DNA of 64,000 nt, taken from Streptosporangium brasiliense (GTDB taxonomy: Bacteria > Actinomycetota > Actinomycetes > Streptosporangiales > Streptosporangiaceae). The position numbers and the translations under genes were made by a program. Under the pieces are notes generated by a model. The model was not told where the DNA came from and ran no database searches. It worked only from the letters and a program-made list of their open reading frames with translations. The stretch spans positions 248,001 through 312,000 of the forward strand of contig NZ_JAUSRB010000002.1 of assembly GCF_030811595.1 (NCBI RefSeq). Direction: 5' to 3'. How positions within the stretch are numbered: position 1 is the first letter of the stretch; every line of letters begins with the position of its first letter. This document shows positions 26,001-34,840 of this stretch, piece by piece.

Positions 26001-27926
26001 GTCCTGGAACAGCCGCTTGAACTCGTCCCTGTCCACCTCCGAGGAGGGGGTGTAGCGCAGGCCGAAGTCGTAGATCCAGGCGTCGTTGGTCGCCGGGTCG
26101 TTGTCGCGGTCGATCTCGTAGGGCCGCTCGTCGACCACCTCGACGCCCATCCGCTGGAGCAGCGGCAGCACGTGCGACAGGGAGATGGGCGCGCCGATCC
26201 GGTAGAGCTTGAACCGGCGCTCGCCCTCGGCGGCGTCGTAGGGCTCGTAGAGGTTCATCCCGATCTCGTCGGAGGAGACGGCGAGCGCCTCCAGGCGGCG
26301 CAGGTCGGCGACCGCCATCCGGGCCGGGAAGTCGGCCTTGTAGCCCTCGGGGAAGGCCGAGGCGTAGCGGCGGATGAGGCCGGGCGCCTCCTCCTCCGAG
26401 CTCAGCTCGGCGATGGCGGTGGCGAGGTCGTCGTCCCAGGAGCGGGTGGCGGCGGCCAGCCTGGCCTCCAGCTCCTCCACGTCGACGGCGTCGGCGTCCA
26501 GCGGCCTGCCCCGCTCGCCGCGCACGACCACGTGCAGCCGGGCCAGGGCGGACTCGCCGATCATCGCGCTGTAGTCGAAGGCGGTGCCGCCGACCGTCTT
26601 GAGCAGGATCTCCTGCATCTTGACGCGGATCTTCGTGGTGTAGCGGTCACGCGGGAGGTAGATCAGGCAGGAGATGTAGCGGCCGTAGTCGTCCGGGCGG
26701 AGGAAGACCTTGACCTGCTTGCGCTCGCGGAGCCTGAGCACGCCGAGCGCGATCGGCAGGAGCTGCTCCACCGAGGTCTGGAAGAGCTCGTCGCGGGGGA
26801 AGGTCTCCAGGATCTCGATGAGGTCCTTGCCGTCGTGGCTGTCGGAGGCGAGCCCGGCCAGGACGAGGACCTCGGCCAGCTTGCGCCGGAGCACCGGGAT
26901 GCGGGAGATCGACTCGCTGTAGGCCACGTGGGTGAGCAGGCCGAGGAAGCGCCGCTCGCCGACGACCTCGCCGGAGGCGTCGAAGATCTTCACGCCCACG
27001 TAGTCCAGGTAGGCCGGGCGGTGCACGGTGGCGCGCGTGTTGGCCTTGGTGATGATCAGCATCTGCTGCTTCTCACGGGCCTTGGCGCGCAGCTCCGGGG
27101 AGAGCGCGGCGAAGCTGTCGGAGCCCGCCTTGTCGTGGCGGAGGATCCCCAGGCCGGTCCCCGGCACCGGGCGCAGCCTGTCGCCCTCCTCGCCCTCCTC
27201 CAGGCGGTATTCGCGGTAGCCGAGGAAGGTGAAGTGGCCGTCGGCCAGCCAGCGCATCAGCTCCAGGCTGTCCTCGACCCCCGCCAGGTCCAGCGGCGGC
27301 GGGTTGACCGACACGTCCTCGGCGGTCTGCACGGCCAGGGCCCGCATCTTGACGAAGTCCTCGACGGCGTAGCGGACGTCCTCCAGGACCCGCTGCAGGT
27401 CGGCTTCGAGCTCCTTGAGCGTGGCCTGGTCGGCCTGCCTGTCGATCTCGAAGTGCATCCAGGACTCCACGAGCATCTGCCCGGTGACGTCAAGCTCCTC
27501 GGGGCCGAGCAGCTTGCCGGTCATGTCCCTGCGCACCCGCATCTGCGGGTGGACGACGAGCTGGATGCCGATCTGGTGGCGGTCGAGCTCCATCGTCACG
27601 GAGTCGACCAGGAAGGGCATGTCGTCGGTGACCACCTCGACGACGGAGCATCCGGGGTCCCAGCCGTGCTCCTCCAGGCTCGGCGTGTACGCCCGCACCA
27701 TGGCGCGGCCCTGGGGGCGCTTCTCGGCGAGCTGCCGCTGGGCCATCGCCGGGCCGTACACGTCGACCTGGTTACGGCTCAGCAGGTCTTCTGGCGCGAC
27801 ATGCCGGTAGTAGAGCTTGAGGTAGGCGAGCGCCTCCTCAACACCCACATGATCGCTGCCTGGTGTGTGCGCGCACGTTTCGGCGGCACTCCTCAGCAGC
27901 TCGTCCTTCGCCTCGTCGAGCGGCAT
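23049..27926 (-). CDS. gdh: NAD-specific glutamate dehydrogenase, large (GdhB/180-kDa) type
   Basis: The product is 1625 residues and would interconvert glutamate with 2-oxoglutarate and ammonia using NAD. It matches the L_180 class: a long regulatory N-terminus (about 1-700, [23 protein letters not shown]), then the catalytic core with [20 protein letters not shown], the substrate-lysine motif [12 protein letters not shown] near 865, [16 protein letters not shown], and FVDPDPD. A helical C-terminal third ends the protein. The start is ATG 27926 with AAGGAG 11 nt upstream; 42 extra in-frame codons upstream are not conserved-looking. It stands alone, with its own terminator. It is a catabolic glutamate enzyme in actinobacteria. 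Confidence 0.96.
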   Translation of the reverse strand: [1625 protein letters not shown]

Positions 27927-28727
27927 GTCGCTCTCACTCCTTTGTGAGGGGGTTTTGCATATTTGATGGGGATCTAGGACCAAGTCCGTAGTTCCCATAG
28001 AAAAGGGAAGTAATGCGGGCGCGGGCGGTGCTCTCCGGGACGGGAGGTCCACAGTGGGGCACCCGGCCCCGCCGCGGTCCGCCGCCCCGCCGCCGGCGCG
28101 CGAGGCGTCCGCGGCGGGAGGATGATCTCGTCGTGGGTGAGCCGGTCCTCGGCCAGTCGTCGCGGGTCGTCATGTGACCCGCGGCCCCTCGCCGCCATCG
28201 GCGGAGAACCGGAGGTCTCCTGGTCGGAGACGGCGGGTCGGCGCCGGGAGAGGACGGTGGGACAAGCATCCCACACGGCCGCTCCGGAAGGGCGGCAGCG
28301 CCACCTGGCGCGTCCGGACGCACCGGCGCCCGTCAGGCAGTCCAGACAGCTCACGTCTCTCCGCTCACCGGACATGGCCCGCGGCACAACACCTCCAGCG
28401 GCCATCTGCCCCGATCCCCGTTGACCGGAGCATGCCGCCGCTCCTGATATCACCCGAAAAGCCGTAAAACGTCAACGTGGCGGCCCGCCGGCTCCGGAGC
28501 GGCCCAGGACGGCCCCTCCCGGCGGCTCCTGCCCGGTCCCGGGAGCGGGATCCCTTCCTGCCCGTCAATCGTAGAGCCCGCGGCGGGTGCGTTCGATGGC
28601 TTCCCGGGACTCCGGTGGAGCCGACGCGGCTCGCACCCGGCCCACGAAGTGATGGGAATGTGACCAACCAGCCGGGCCGGGCGGCCGTCTCAACGGGCAG
28701 GCAGACGGAACTCTCGGGGAGACGAAC
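27927..28727. other. 800-bp intergenic region, no gene recognised
   Basis: This stretch separates the divergent dehydrogenase and FAD-oxidase genes. Frames on both strands are shadows with Arg/Pro-rich, non-protein-like translations. The left end is AT-richer, and TTGGTC with TATGCA 16 bp downstream (minus strand, about 27986-27959) could be the gdh promoter. The right end supplies the promoter and GGGGAG site of the oxidase gene. Nothing else could be assigned. Confidence 0.5.
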
Positions 28728-30191
28728 ATGCGGCCCGCTCCGGACAGACGGACATTCCTTCGGATCGGCGGCATGGCCGCCCTGAGCGTGGGGGCCGGGC
28801 TGCCCGCCCGGACGGTCCCCTCCCGCTCGGACTGGAACGCTCTGGGGAGGGGGCTGGAGGGCACCCTCGTCAGGCCGGGCGACGCCTCCTACGACACGGC
28901 CCGCCGCCTGTTCAACCCCGCCTTCGACGCGGTACGGCCGGCGGGCGTGGCCTACTGCGCCACCCCCTCCGACGTGATCGAGTGCGTCGGCTTCGCCCGG
29001 CGGACGAACGTGCCCCTGACCGTGCGGTCGGGCGGCCACTCCTACGCGGGCTGGTCCACCGGGACCGGCCTGGTCGTCGACGTCTCCCCGATGAACAAGG
29101 TGGGCTACGCCTCCGGCCGGGCGACGGTCGGGGCGGGCGCCAAGCTCGTCGACGTCTACGACAAGCTGGCGGCGCGCGGGGTCAGCATCCCGGCGGGCAG
29201 CTGCCCCACGGTCGGGGTGAGCGGGCTGGCGCTGGGCGGCGGCATCGGCGTGGTGTCCAGGAAGTACGGCCTGACCTGCGATGTGATGGAGTCCGTCCAA
29301 CTGGTCACGGCCGACGGTCGGCTGCTGACCTGCGACGCCGACCACAACCCCGACCTCTACTGGGCCTCGCGCGGCGGGGGCGGGGGCAACCTCGGCGTGG
29401 CGGTCTCCTTCGGCTTCCGGACCCACCCCACCCGCGAGGTCACGGTCTTCTTCCTGCACTGGCCGTGGGCGAAGGCCGTCCGGGCGCTGCGGGCGTGGCA
29501 GGCGTGGGCGCCCGCGGTGCCGGACGAGCTGTGGTCCACGATGCACCTGAGCCGCGACGGCGGGACGGACGTGCAGATCGGCGGCCTCTATCTGGGCGGC
29601 AGGGCGGACTGCGAGCGGCTGCTGGACCGGCTGGCCGACCGGATCGGCCCGGCCTCCTCCAGCTACATCCGGCAGACGTCCTACCGCCAGGCCATGATGA
29701 TCATGGCGGGCTGCTCCACGCTGTCGGTCTCCCAGTGCCACCGCGGCGGCTCCCTGCCCGGCCAGACCCGCGACGGCAGGCTCTCGCGCGACGACTTCAG
29801 GGCCAAGTCCCACATGGCCTACCGCCCGCTGTCGGAGGCCGGCGCCGGGGCACTGGTCGCGGAGGTCGCCCGGCCGGGCAGCCACACCGTGCTCCTGGAC
29901 GCCCTCGGCGGCGCCGTCGGCCGGGTCCGCCCGGAGGCCACCGCCTTCCCGCACCGGGCGGCCCTCTACAGCGTGCAGTACTACGCCCACCGCGCCGGGG
30001 CTGCGGGCTGGGCCAGGGCGGCGCACGCCCGGATGCGCCCCCACTTCGGCGACCACGCCTACGTGAACTACGCCGACGCCGAGCTGGGCGGCTGGCGCGC
30101 GGCCTACTACGGGGCGAACGCCGGCCGGCTCGCCCGCGTCAAGGCCGTCCACGACCCGGGCCGCCTCTTCCGCCTCCCCCAGGGGATCTAG
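28728..30191 (+). CDS. Tat-exported FAD-linked oxidase (berberine-bridge/VAO type)
   Basis: The product is 487 residues. The N-terminus has a twin-arginine signal, DRRTFLRIGG (Arg7-Arg8), so it is exported folded. The FAD domain shows RSGGHSYAGWS with His104 and GSCPTVGVSGLALGGG with Cys159, the pair that attaches FAD bicovalently in berberine-bridge-like oxidases. A BBE domain closes the protein (YVNYADAELGGWRAAYYG, then KAVHDPGRLF). Such enzymes oxidise sugars or secondary metabolites and give H2O2. It is monocistronic, convergent with the antitoxin gene. The substrate is unknown. Confidence 0.92.
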   Translation: MRPAPDRRTFLRIGGMAALSVGAGLPARTVPSRSDWNALGRGLEGTLVRPGDASYDTARRLFNPAFDAVRPAGVAYCATPSDVIECVGFARRTNVPLTVRSGGHSYAGWSTGTGLVVDVSPMNKVGYASGRATVGAGAKLVDVYDKLAARGVSIPAGSCPTVGVSGLALGGGIGVVSRKYGLTCDVMESVQLVTADGRLLTCDADHNPDLYWASRGGGGGNLGVAVSFGFRTHPTREVTVFFLHWPWAKAVRALRAWQAWAPAVPDELWSTMHLSRDGGTDVQIGGLYLGGRADCERLLDRLADRIGPASSSYIRQTSYRQAMMIMAGCSTLSVSQCHRGGSLPGQTRDGRLSRDDFRAKSHMAYRPLSEAGAGALVAEVARPGSHTVLLDALGGAVGRVRPEATAFPHRAALYSVQYYAHRAGAAGWARAAHARMRPHFGDHAYVNYADAELGGWRAAYYGANAGRLARVKAVHDPGRLFRLPQGI

Positions 30192-30237
30192 GCCCGCTCA
30201 CCCGGGACCCGGGAGGTCCAGGCCCCGGAGCTGGGCC

Positions 30238-30525
30238 TCAGGGCCTGCCGGGCTCGCGCGGCGGCCGGTGCTCGGCGGCGATGCCGATGCGGCGGGACCC
30301 GGCCGACCGGGACTCCGCGTCGTAGGTGGCGGCCCCCAGCCGGAGGACCGTCTCCGAGGCCTGCCGCTCCATGCTCTCCAGGCGTTCGAGGTCGGCCGCC
30401 GGGACCAGCGCCACGAGCGGCTTGCCGTGCCGGGTCATGACGATGCGCTCCCCGCCGTACGCGGCGCGGTTCACCAGCTCGGCGAAGTCCGCACGGGCCT
30501 GCGTCACCGGGATCTCTTCGGCCAT
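30238..30525 (-). CDS. Orphan YefM/Phd-family antitoxin-like DNA-binding protein
   Basis: The product is 95 residues. The fold is given by [46 protein letters not shown], the hallmark Phd/YefM N-terminal DNA-binding and dimer domain. The C-terminal 40 residues are flexible and Arg/Pro-rich, where a toxin would normally be wrapped. No RelE/YoeB/Doc toxin gene follows; instead it is divergent from clpP, with only 65 bp between the two starts. GGAGG lies just 1 nt before the ATG, so the message may be leaderless or use another start. It may act simply as a repressor of itself and clpP (inference). Confidence 0.85.
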   Translation of the reverse strand: MAEEIPVTQARADFAELVNRAAYGGERIVMTRHGKPLVALVPAADLERLESMERQASETVLRLGAATYDAESRSAGSRRIGIAAEHRPPREPGRP

Positions 30526-30543
30526 GCCTCCAGCATAGCAGTC

Positions 30544-30576
30544 TGTGCATAATGTACATTTTAAATGTTCTGTACA
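30544..30576. promoter_or_regulatory. Divergent operator with TGTACA motifs between antitoxin and clpP
   Basis: TGTACA occurs at 30553-30558 (inside the perfect palindrome AATGTACATT) and at 30571-30576. A one-mismatch copy, TGTGCA, is at 30544-30549, so motif starts are 9 and 18 bp apart. A further palindrome, ACATTTTAAATGT, lies at 30556-30568. YefM-type proteins of E. coli recognise TGTACA cores, so the adjacent antitoxin-like protein is the obvious binder. The element covers the likely clpP promoter. Confidence 0.6.
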
Positions 30577-30590
30577 GAGTGGAGGCGCGC

Positions 30591-31214
30591 ATGAACGGTT
30601 TCACCGACCGCTACGTCCTGCCGGACCTCGTCGAGCGGACCAGCTACGGCACCAGCGTGACGGATCCCTACTCCAAGCTCCTCGCCGGACGGATCATCTT
30701 CCTCGGCACCCCGATCGACGACACCAGCGCCAACGACGTGATGGCGCAACTGCTCTATCTCGACTACGACGACCCCGGGCAGGACATCTCGCTCTACATC
30801 AACTCCCCCGGCGGCTCGTTCACCGCGATGATGGCGATCTACGACACCATGCAGTACGTCACGGCGGACGTGGAGACCGTCTGCATGGGCCAGGCCGCCT
30901 CCGCCGCCGCCGTCCTGCTGGCGGCCGGGACGCCGGGCAAGCGGATGGCCCTGCCGCGCTCGCGCGTCCTGATCCACCAGCCCTCCGGCGAGGCGCAGGG
31001 ATCCTTCAGCGACCTGGAGCTGCACGCCCATGAGCTCCTGCGCGCGCAGGAACTCATGGAGATACTCCTGGCCAGGCACACCGGGCAGAGCGAGGAGCGC
31101 ATCCGGCGCGACATCGAGCGGGACAAGGTCCTGGACGCGGACGGGGCCATCGCCTACGGCCTCGTCGACGTGACGGTCCCCTTCCGCAAGGCGACGGCCT
31201 CCTCCCCTGAGTAG
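30591..31214 (+). CDS. clpP: ATP-dependent Clp protease proteolytic subunit (ClpP2-like, extra copy)
   Basis: This 207-residue subunit forms the barrel peptidase that works with ClpX or ClpC. The catalytic triad is complete: Ser104 ([10 protein letters not shown]), His129 (VLIHQPSG) and Asp174 (RRDIERDK). The N-terminus [13 protein letters not shown] resembles actinobacterial ClpP2. GGAG at 30581 serves ATG 30591. There is no adjacent partner clpP, clpX or tig gene, unlike the main clpP1-clpP2-clpX locus, so this is likely a regulated accessory subunit. It is transcribed divergently from the YefM/Phd-like gene through a shared operator. Confidence 0.93.
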   Translation: MNGFTDRYVLPDLVERTSYGTSVTDPYSKLLAGRIIFLGTPIDDTSANDVMAQLLYLDYDDPGQDISLYINSPGGSFTAMMAIYDTMQYVTADVETVCMGQAASAAAVLLAAGTPGKRMALPRSRVLIHQPSGEAQGSFSDLELHAHELLRAQELMEILLARHTGQSEERIRRDIERDKVLDADGAIAYGLVDVTVPFRKATASSPE

Positions 31215-31304
31215 GTCCCGTCCCCGGTCCCGGTCCCGGGACACCGTCCCGTCCCGCCTGGGCGCGGGCGCTTGTACGGTGTGCCGGACGGCTCGGGAGG
31301 GACA

Positions 31305-33380
31305 GTGATCGCAGCGGCACGCACCGCCTGGCCCTGTTCCGTCCTGACCCTGGCCCTGGTGGCCCTGTCCGTCGTCCTCGCCGCACTCAACGAGACCGAG
31401 GTGTGGGCGCTGAGCCACCTGCTGTTCGTGGGGGCCTGCGCGCTGGCGGGCGGGCTGATCGGCTCGCGCCGGCCGGAGCACGTGGTGGGCCGGCTGCTGG
31501 CGCTGAGCGCGTTCTGCTTCGCGCTCATGGAGGTCTGCGGCCAGTACGCCATCCTCGGCCTGCTCACCCGGCCGGGACTGCCGCTCGCCGAGGCCATGGC
31601 GTGGCCGCAGACCTGGCTCTGGGTGCCGGCGAACCTGTCGCTCGTCCTCGTCCCGCTGGGCTTCCCCGGTGGGACGCTCTCCTCGGCCCGCCTGCGGCTC
31701 CCGGTCCGCGCGGTGGCCGTCGCCGCGGCGCTCACCATGGCGGTGAGCGCGCTGCGGCCCGGGGAGAACCACCAGGTGGGCACCGGCGCCGGCGTGGTCA
31801 ACCCGCTCGGGGTGGCCGGGCTGGCCCGGGTGGCCCCGGCGGCGGAGACGGCGATGACGGCCCTCATGGCGGTGGTCTTCGTGGCGGGCGGGATCGACCT
31901 GCTCGTCAGGGCGTTCCGGAGCGGCGAGCCCGAACGCCGCCAGATCAAGTGGCTGACCTACGCGGTCGGGCTCCTGGTGCTGGTCGTCGCGGCCCGGCTG
32001 GCGGCCGGGCTGACCGACGGGGCCCCGGAGGCGATCTGGCCGGCCGCCAACTCCCCGTGGGAGCTGCCCGGCGCGCTGGGCACGGCGCTCATGCCCGTCG
32101 CCATCTGCATCGCGATCCTGCGCCACCGGCTCTTCGACATCGACCTGGTGATCAACCGGACGCTGGTCTACGCGCTGCTGTCGGGCTGCGTGACCGGCGG
32201 ATACGTGGCCGTGGTGGGCTATCTCGGCGCGATCTTCCCCACCGGGGACCTGCCGGTCTCCATACTCGCCGCCGGACTCGTGGCACTCGTCTTCGCGCCG
32301 CTGCGGGAACGGCTGCAGAGCGGGGTCAACCTGCTGATGTACGGCGAGCGGGACGACCCCTACGCCGCGCTCACCCGGCTGGGCCGCCGGCTGGAGAACA
32401 CCGGGGAGCCCGGCACCGTGCTGGCGGGGGTCGCACGGGCGGTGGCCGAGGCCCTGCGCCTGCCGTACGCGGCGGTGGAGACGGCCGCGGGCGCGCGGCA
32501 CGCCTCCGGCACGGCCGCCGGCGACCCGGTACGGCTGCCGCTGACGCACAACGGTGAGCGGGTCGGGGACCTCATCCTGTCGCCCCGGCCGGGAGAGACC
32601 GGGTTCGGCCCCCGCGACCTGCGCGTGCTCACCGTCCTGGCCGGGCAGGTCGCGGTGGCCGTGCACGCCGTACGGCTCTCCGCCGACCTGCGGCACTCGC
32701 GGGAACGGCTGGTGATGGCGCGCGAGGAGGAGCGCCGCCGCCTCCGGCGCGACCTGCACGACGGGCTCGGTCCCACGCTGGCCGCGCTGACCATGCGGGC
32801 CGAGGCCGTGCACGACCTGGTCGAGGACGGGCCCGCGCGGCGGCTGCTGGCCGACATCGTCGTCGACGCCGAGGCGGCGGTGGCCGACGTGCGGACCCTG
32901 GTGGACGGGCTGCGGCCGCCCGCGCTCGACTCCCTCGGGCTGCTCGGCGCGCTCCGCGCCCACGCCACCCGGCAGCCGCCCGGCCTGCGCGTCGCCGTAC
33001 ACGCGCCGGACGGCCTGCCGCCGCTGCCGGCCGCGACGGAGGTGGCGGCCTACCGCATCGCGGCCGAGGCGCTGGCCAACGTGCGCAGGCACGCGGCCGC
33101 GACCCGCGCGGAGCTCCGGGTCGAGCTGGCCGGGGGCACGCTCAGGCTTGAGGTGTCCGACGACGGCGGCGGCCCGGGACCGGCCGGGGACGGCGGGAGG
33201 CGGCCGGTCCCGGAGGCCGCGGGCCGCGCCGGGATGGGGCTGGCGTCGATGCGCGAGCGGGCCCTGGAGTTGGGTGGATCGTGCACGGTCGAGGCGCGTC
33301 CGGAGGGCGGGACCCTGGTCAGGGTCGTGCTGCCGGCGTACGAGGAAGAGGACGCCGGTGATCCGGATCTTGCTGGTTGA
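31305..33380 (+). CDS. Membrane sensor histidine kinase (NarL-partner, HisKA_3)
   Basis: The product is 691 residues. The first 330 contain about 8-9 hydrophobic helices with a conserved cytoplasmic RHRLFDIDLVINRTLVYALL segment. A GAF-like region follows (about 365-465), then the dimerisation helix EEERRRLRRDLHDGLGP with phosphoacceptor His485, and a HATPase domain (DDGGGPGP, GMGLASMRERALELGG). The GTG at 31305 has GGGAGGGA 4 nt upstream and is preferred to the longer frame. The response regulator gene overlaps its end by 23 bp. The signal is unknown. The architecture is common in actinobacterial orphan-stimulus kinases. Confidence 0.93.
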   Translation: MIAAARTAWPCSVLTLALVALSVVLAALNETEVWALSHLLFVGACALAGGLIGSRRPEHVVGRLLALSAFCFALMEVCGQYAILGLLTRPGLPLAEAMAWPQTWLWVPANLSLVLVPLGFPGGTLSSARLRLPVRAVAVAAALTMAVSALRPGENHQVGTGAGVVNPLGVAGLARVAPAAETAMTALMAVVFVAGGIDLLVRAFRSGEPERRQIKWLTYAVGLLVLVVAARLAAGLTDGAPEAIWPAANSPWELPGALGTALMPVAICIAILRHRLFDIDLVINRTLVYALLSGCVTGGYVAVVGYLGAIFPTGDLPVSILAAGLVALVFAPLRERLQSGVNLLMYGERDDPYAALTRLGRRLENTGEPGTVLAGVARAVAEALRLPYAAVETAAGARHASGTAAGDPVRLPLTHNGERVGDLILSPRPGETGFGPRDLRVLTVLAGQVAVAVHAVRLSADLRHSRERLVMAREEERRRLRRDLHDGLGPTLAALTMRAEAVHDLVEDGPARRLLADIVVDAEAAVADVRTLVDGLRPPALDSLGLLGALRAHATRQPPGLRVAVHAPDGLPPLPAATEVAAYRIAAEALANVRRHAAATRAELRVELAGGTLRLEVSDDGGGPGPAGDGGRRPVPEAAGRAGMGLASMRERALELGGSCTVEARPEGGTLVRVVLPAYEEEDAGDPDLAG

Positions 33381-33987
33381 CGACCACCCCGGGTTCCGCG
33401 CCGGGCTGCGCGCCCTGCTGGCGGCGGCCGAGGGGATCGAGGTCGCCGACGAGGCCGCCAGCGGGGAGCAGGCGCTGGCGCTGGTCGGGCGGGCGCAGCC
33501 GGACGTGGTCCTGATGGACCTGACGATGCCCGGCATGGGCGGGATCACGGCGACCGAGCGGATCGTCCGCGACCACCCGCACATCCGGGTGATCGTGCTC
33601 AGCATGTCGGACGACGACGACTCGGTGTTCGCCGCCATGCGGGCCGGGGCCCGCGGCTACGTCCTCAAGGGGGCGCGCAAGGCGGAGCTGGTCCGGTCGG
33701 TGCAGGCGGTGGCCGAGGGGGAGGCCATCTTCGGCCCGGCGATCGCCGCCCGGCTGACGGGCTACTTCACCGAACGGGAGCGGAGCGAGCCGGCGCTGCC
33801 CGAGCTGACCCGGCGGGAACGGGAGATCCTCGGCCTGGTCGCCGAGCACCTGACCAATCCGCAGATCGCGGCCAGGCTCGGGCTGAGCCAGAAGACCGTG
33901 CGCAACCACGTGTCGGCGGTCTTCGCCAAGCTCCAGGTGGCCGACCGGGCCCATGCGATCATGCGGGCGAGGGAGGCGGGACTGTGA
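33358..33987 (+). CDS. LuxR/NarL-family response regulator
   Basis: The product is 209 residues. The receiver domain has LLVDDHPGFR, the phosphorylated Asp54 in VLMDLTMPGMGG, Thr/Ser switch in VLSMSDDD and Lys in YVLKGARK. The DNA-binding C-terminus is a LuxR helix-turn-helix, LTRREREILGLVAEHLTNPQIAARLGLSQKTVRNHVSAVFAKL. The GTG at 33358 lies inside the kinase gene (23-bp overlap), so translation is coupled. The last 29 bp also overlap the convergent membrane-protein gene. Confidence 0.95.
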   Translation: MIRILLVDDHPGFRAGLRALLAAAEGIEVADEAASGEQALALVGRAQPDVVLMDLTMPGMGGITATERIVRDHPHIRVIVLSMSDDDDSVFAAMRAGARGYVLKGARKAELVRSVQAVAEGEAIFGPAIAARLTGYFTERERSEPALPELTRREREILGLVAEHLTNPQIAARLGLSQKTVRNHVSAVFAKLQVADRAHAIMRAREAGL

Positions 33988-34627
33988 GGCCCGCACGCCA
34001 GTCGGCGTCCGGCATCCGCAGCACGCGCAGCGCGACCCAGCCGTAGGCGGCCAGGTGGAGCAGCGCGCCCGCGGACTGCACGGCGGGCGGGCGGTCCATC
34101 GTCACGAACGGCACCACCGTCCCGGCGAGGGCGGTCAGCGGCACCCACCAGGGGGCGATCCGGGCGATCACGAGCCCGATGAGCAGGGTCAGCAGCCCCA
34201 CATGGACCAGGAATCCCGGCAGCAGCATGCCGAACAGGAACCCCGGCAGCTCGCCGGCCCGCGCGGTGACCGCCTCCGCCTGCGCGTCGGGCAGGGTCTG
34301 GGCGAGGGCCAGGTCGTAGAAGTCGGTGGTGAAGAGCGTCAGCGCGTGACCGGCGCCGAGCAGGCCGAGCACGGCGCCGACGTTGCCGGTCCCCGGGGCC
34401 CGCCCGCGCAGCAGGTGGGCCAGGCCGAGCACCACCGGGATGAGGGTGAGCGCCGCCCAGAGGTAGAGCAGGCCGCTGACCTGGACGAGGGCCGGGTGCT
34501 CGCGGAAGACGGCGGGATCGTGCTCGGCGCCCGGGGGCGAGGTCAGGAAGGCCAGGAACTCCAGCACCGGCCAGGCGAGCAGCGCGACCCCGGCGACGAT
34601 CCGCCGGAACGAATCAGGATTTTTCAT
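33959..34627 (-). CDS. Small integral membrane protein, function unknown
   Basis: The 222-residue product has about 6 predicted transmembrane helices (VAGVALLAWPVLEFLAFLT, LLYLWAALTLIPVVLGLAHLL, VGAVLGLLGAGHALTLFTT, FLVHVGLLTLLIGLVIARIA, VPLTALAGTVVPFV, LLHLAAYGWVALRVL). Helix spacing and an internal DFYDLALAQ segment recall DUF998/DUF4386-type proteins of unknown role. The start is ATG 34627 (MKNPDSFRR). Its last 29 bp lie under the end of the convergent response-regulator gene. Confidence 0.72.
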   Translation of the reverse strand: MKNPDSFRRIVAGVALLAWPVLEFLAFLTSPPGAEHDPAVFREHPALVQVSGLLYLWAALTLIPVVLGLAHLLRGRAPGTGNVGAVLGLLGAGHALTLFTTDFYDLALAQTLPDAQAEAVTARAGELPGFLFGMLLPGFLVHVGLLTLLIGLVIARIAPWWVPLTALAGTVVPFVTMDRPPAVQSAGALLHLAAYGWVALRVLRMPDADWRAGLTVPPPSPA

Positions 34628-34840
34628 CACCTGTCCACCAGACCGGAGCCCCGTCCCGGACCGCCTGAGCCCGTGTCCCATCCACCCGGGAGGTTTGTCC
34701 CCCGGGGCGATCCGGGAGCCGCCCCGCTGCCGCGGACACCCCGCCGCTGGGAGGCGCCCCTCCGAGGGAGCCTTGCGGCCGGGGGCGTGACGGCCGTAAT
34801 CGAGTGGATTCTCCGGCGGCCGGGTCGGCAAGATCGAGGC

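Noticed and set aside
23931..27947. Very long plus-strand frame (over 1300 codons) opposite the glutamate dehydrogenase
   Set aside because: It mirrors the codon bias of the real gene on the other strand; its translation is Gly/Val/Asp/His-rich without any fold motif.
27934..28467. Several frames of 100-160 codons in the gdh-FAD oxidase gap
   Set aside because: Arg/Pro-rich, mutually overlapping on both strands, without ribosome-binding sites or motifs.
30561..33638. Minus-strand frame of about 1000 codons opposite clpP and the histidine kinase
   Set aside because: Shadow of two well-supported genes; Arg/Gly/Pro-rich with no motifs.
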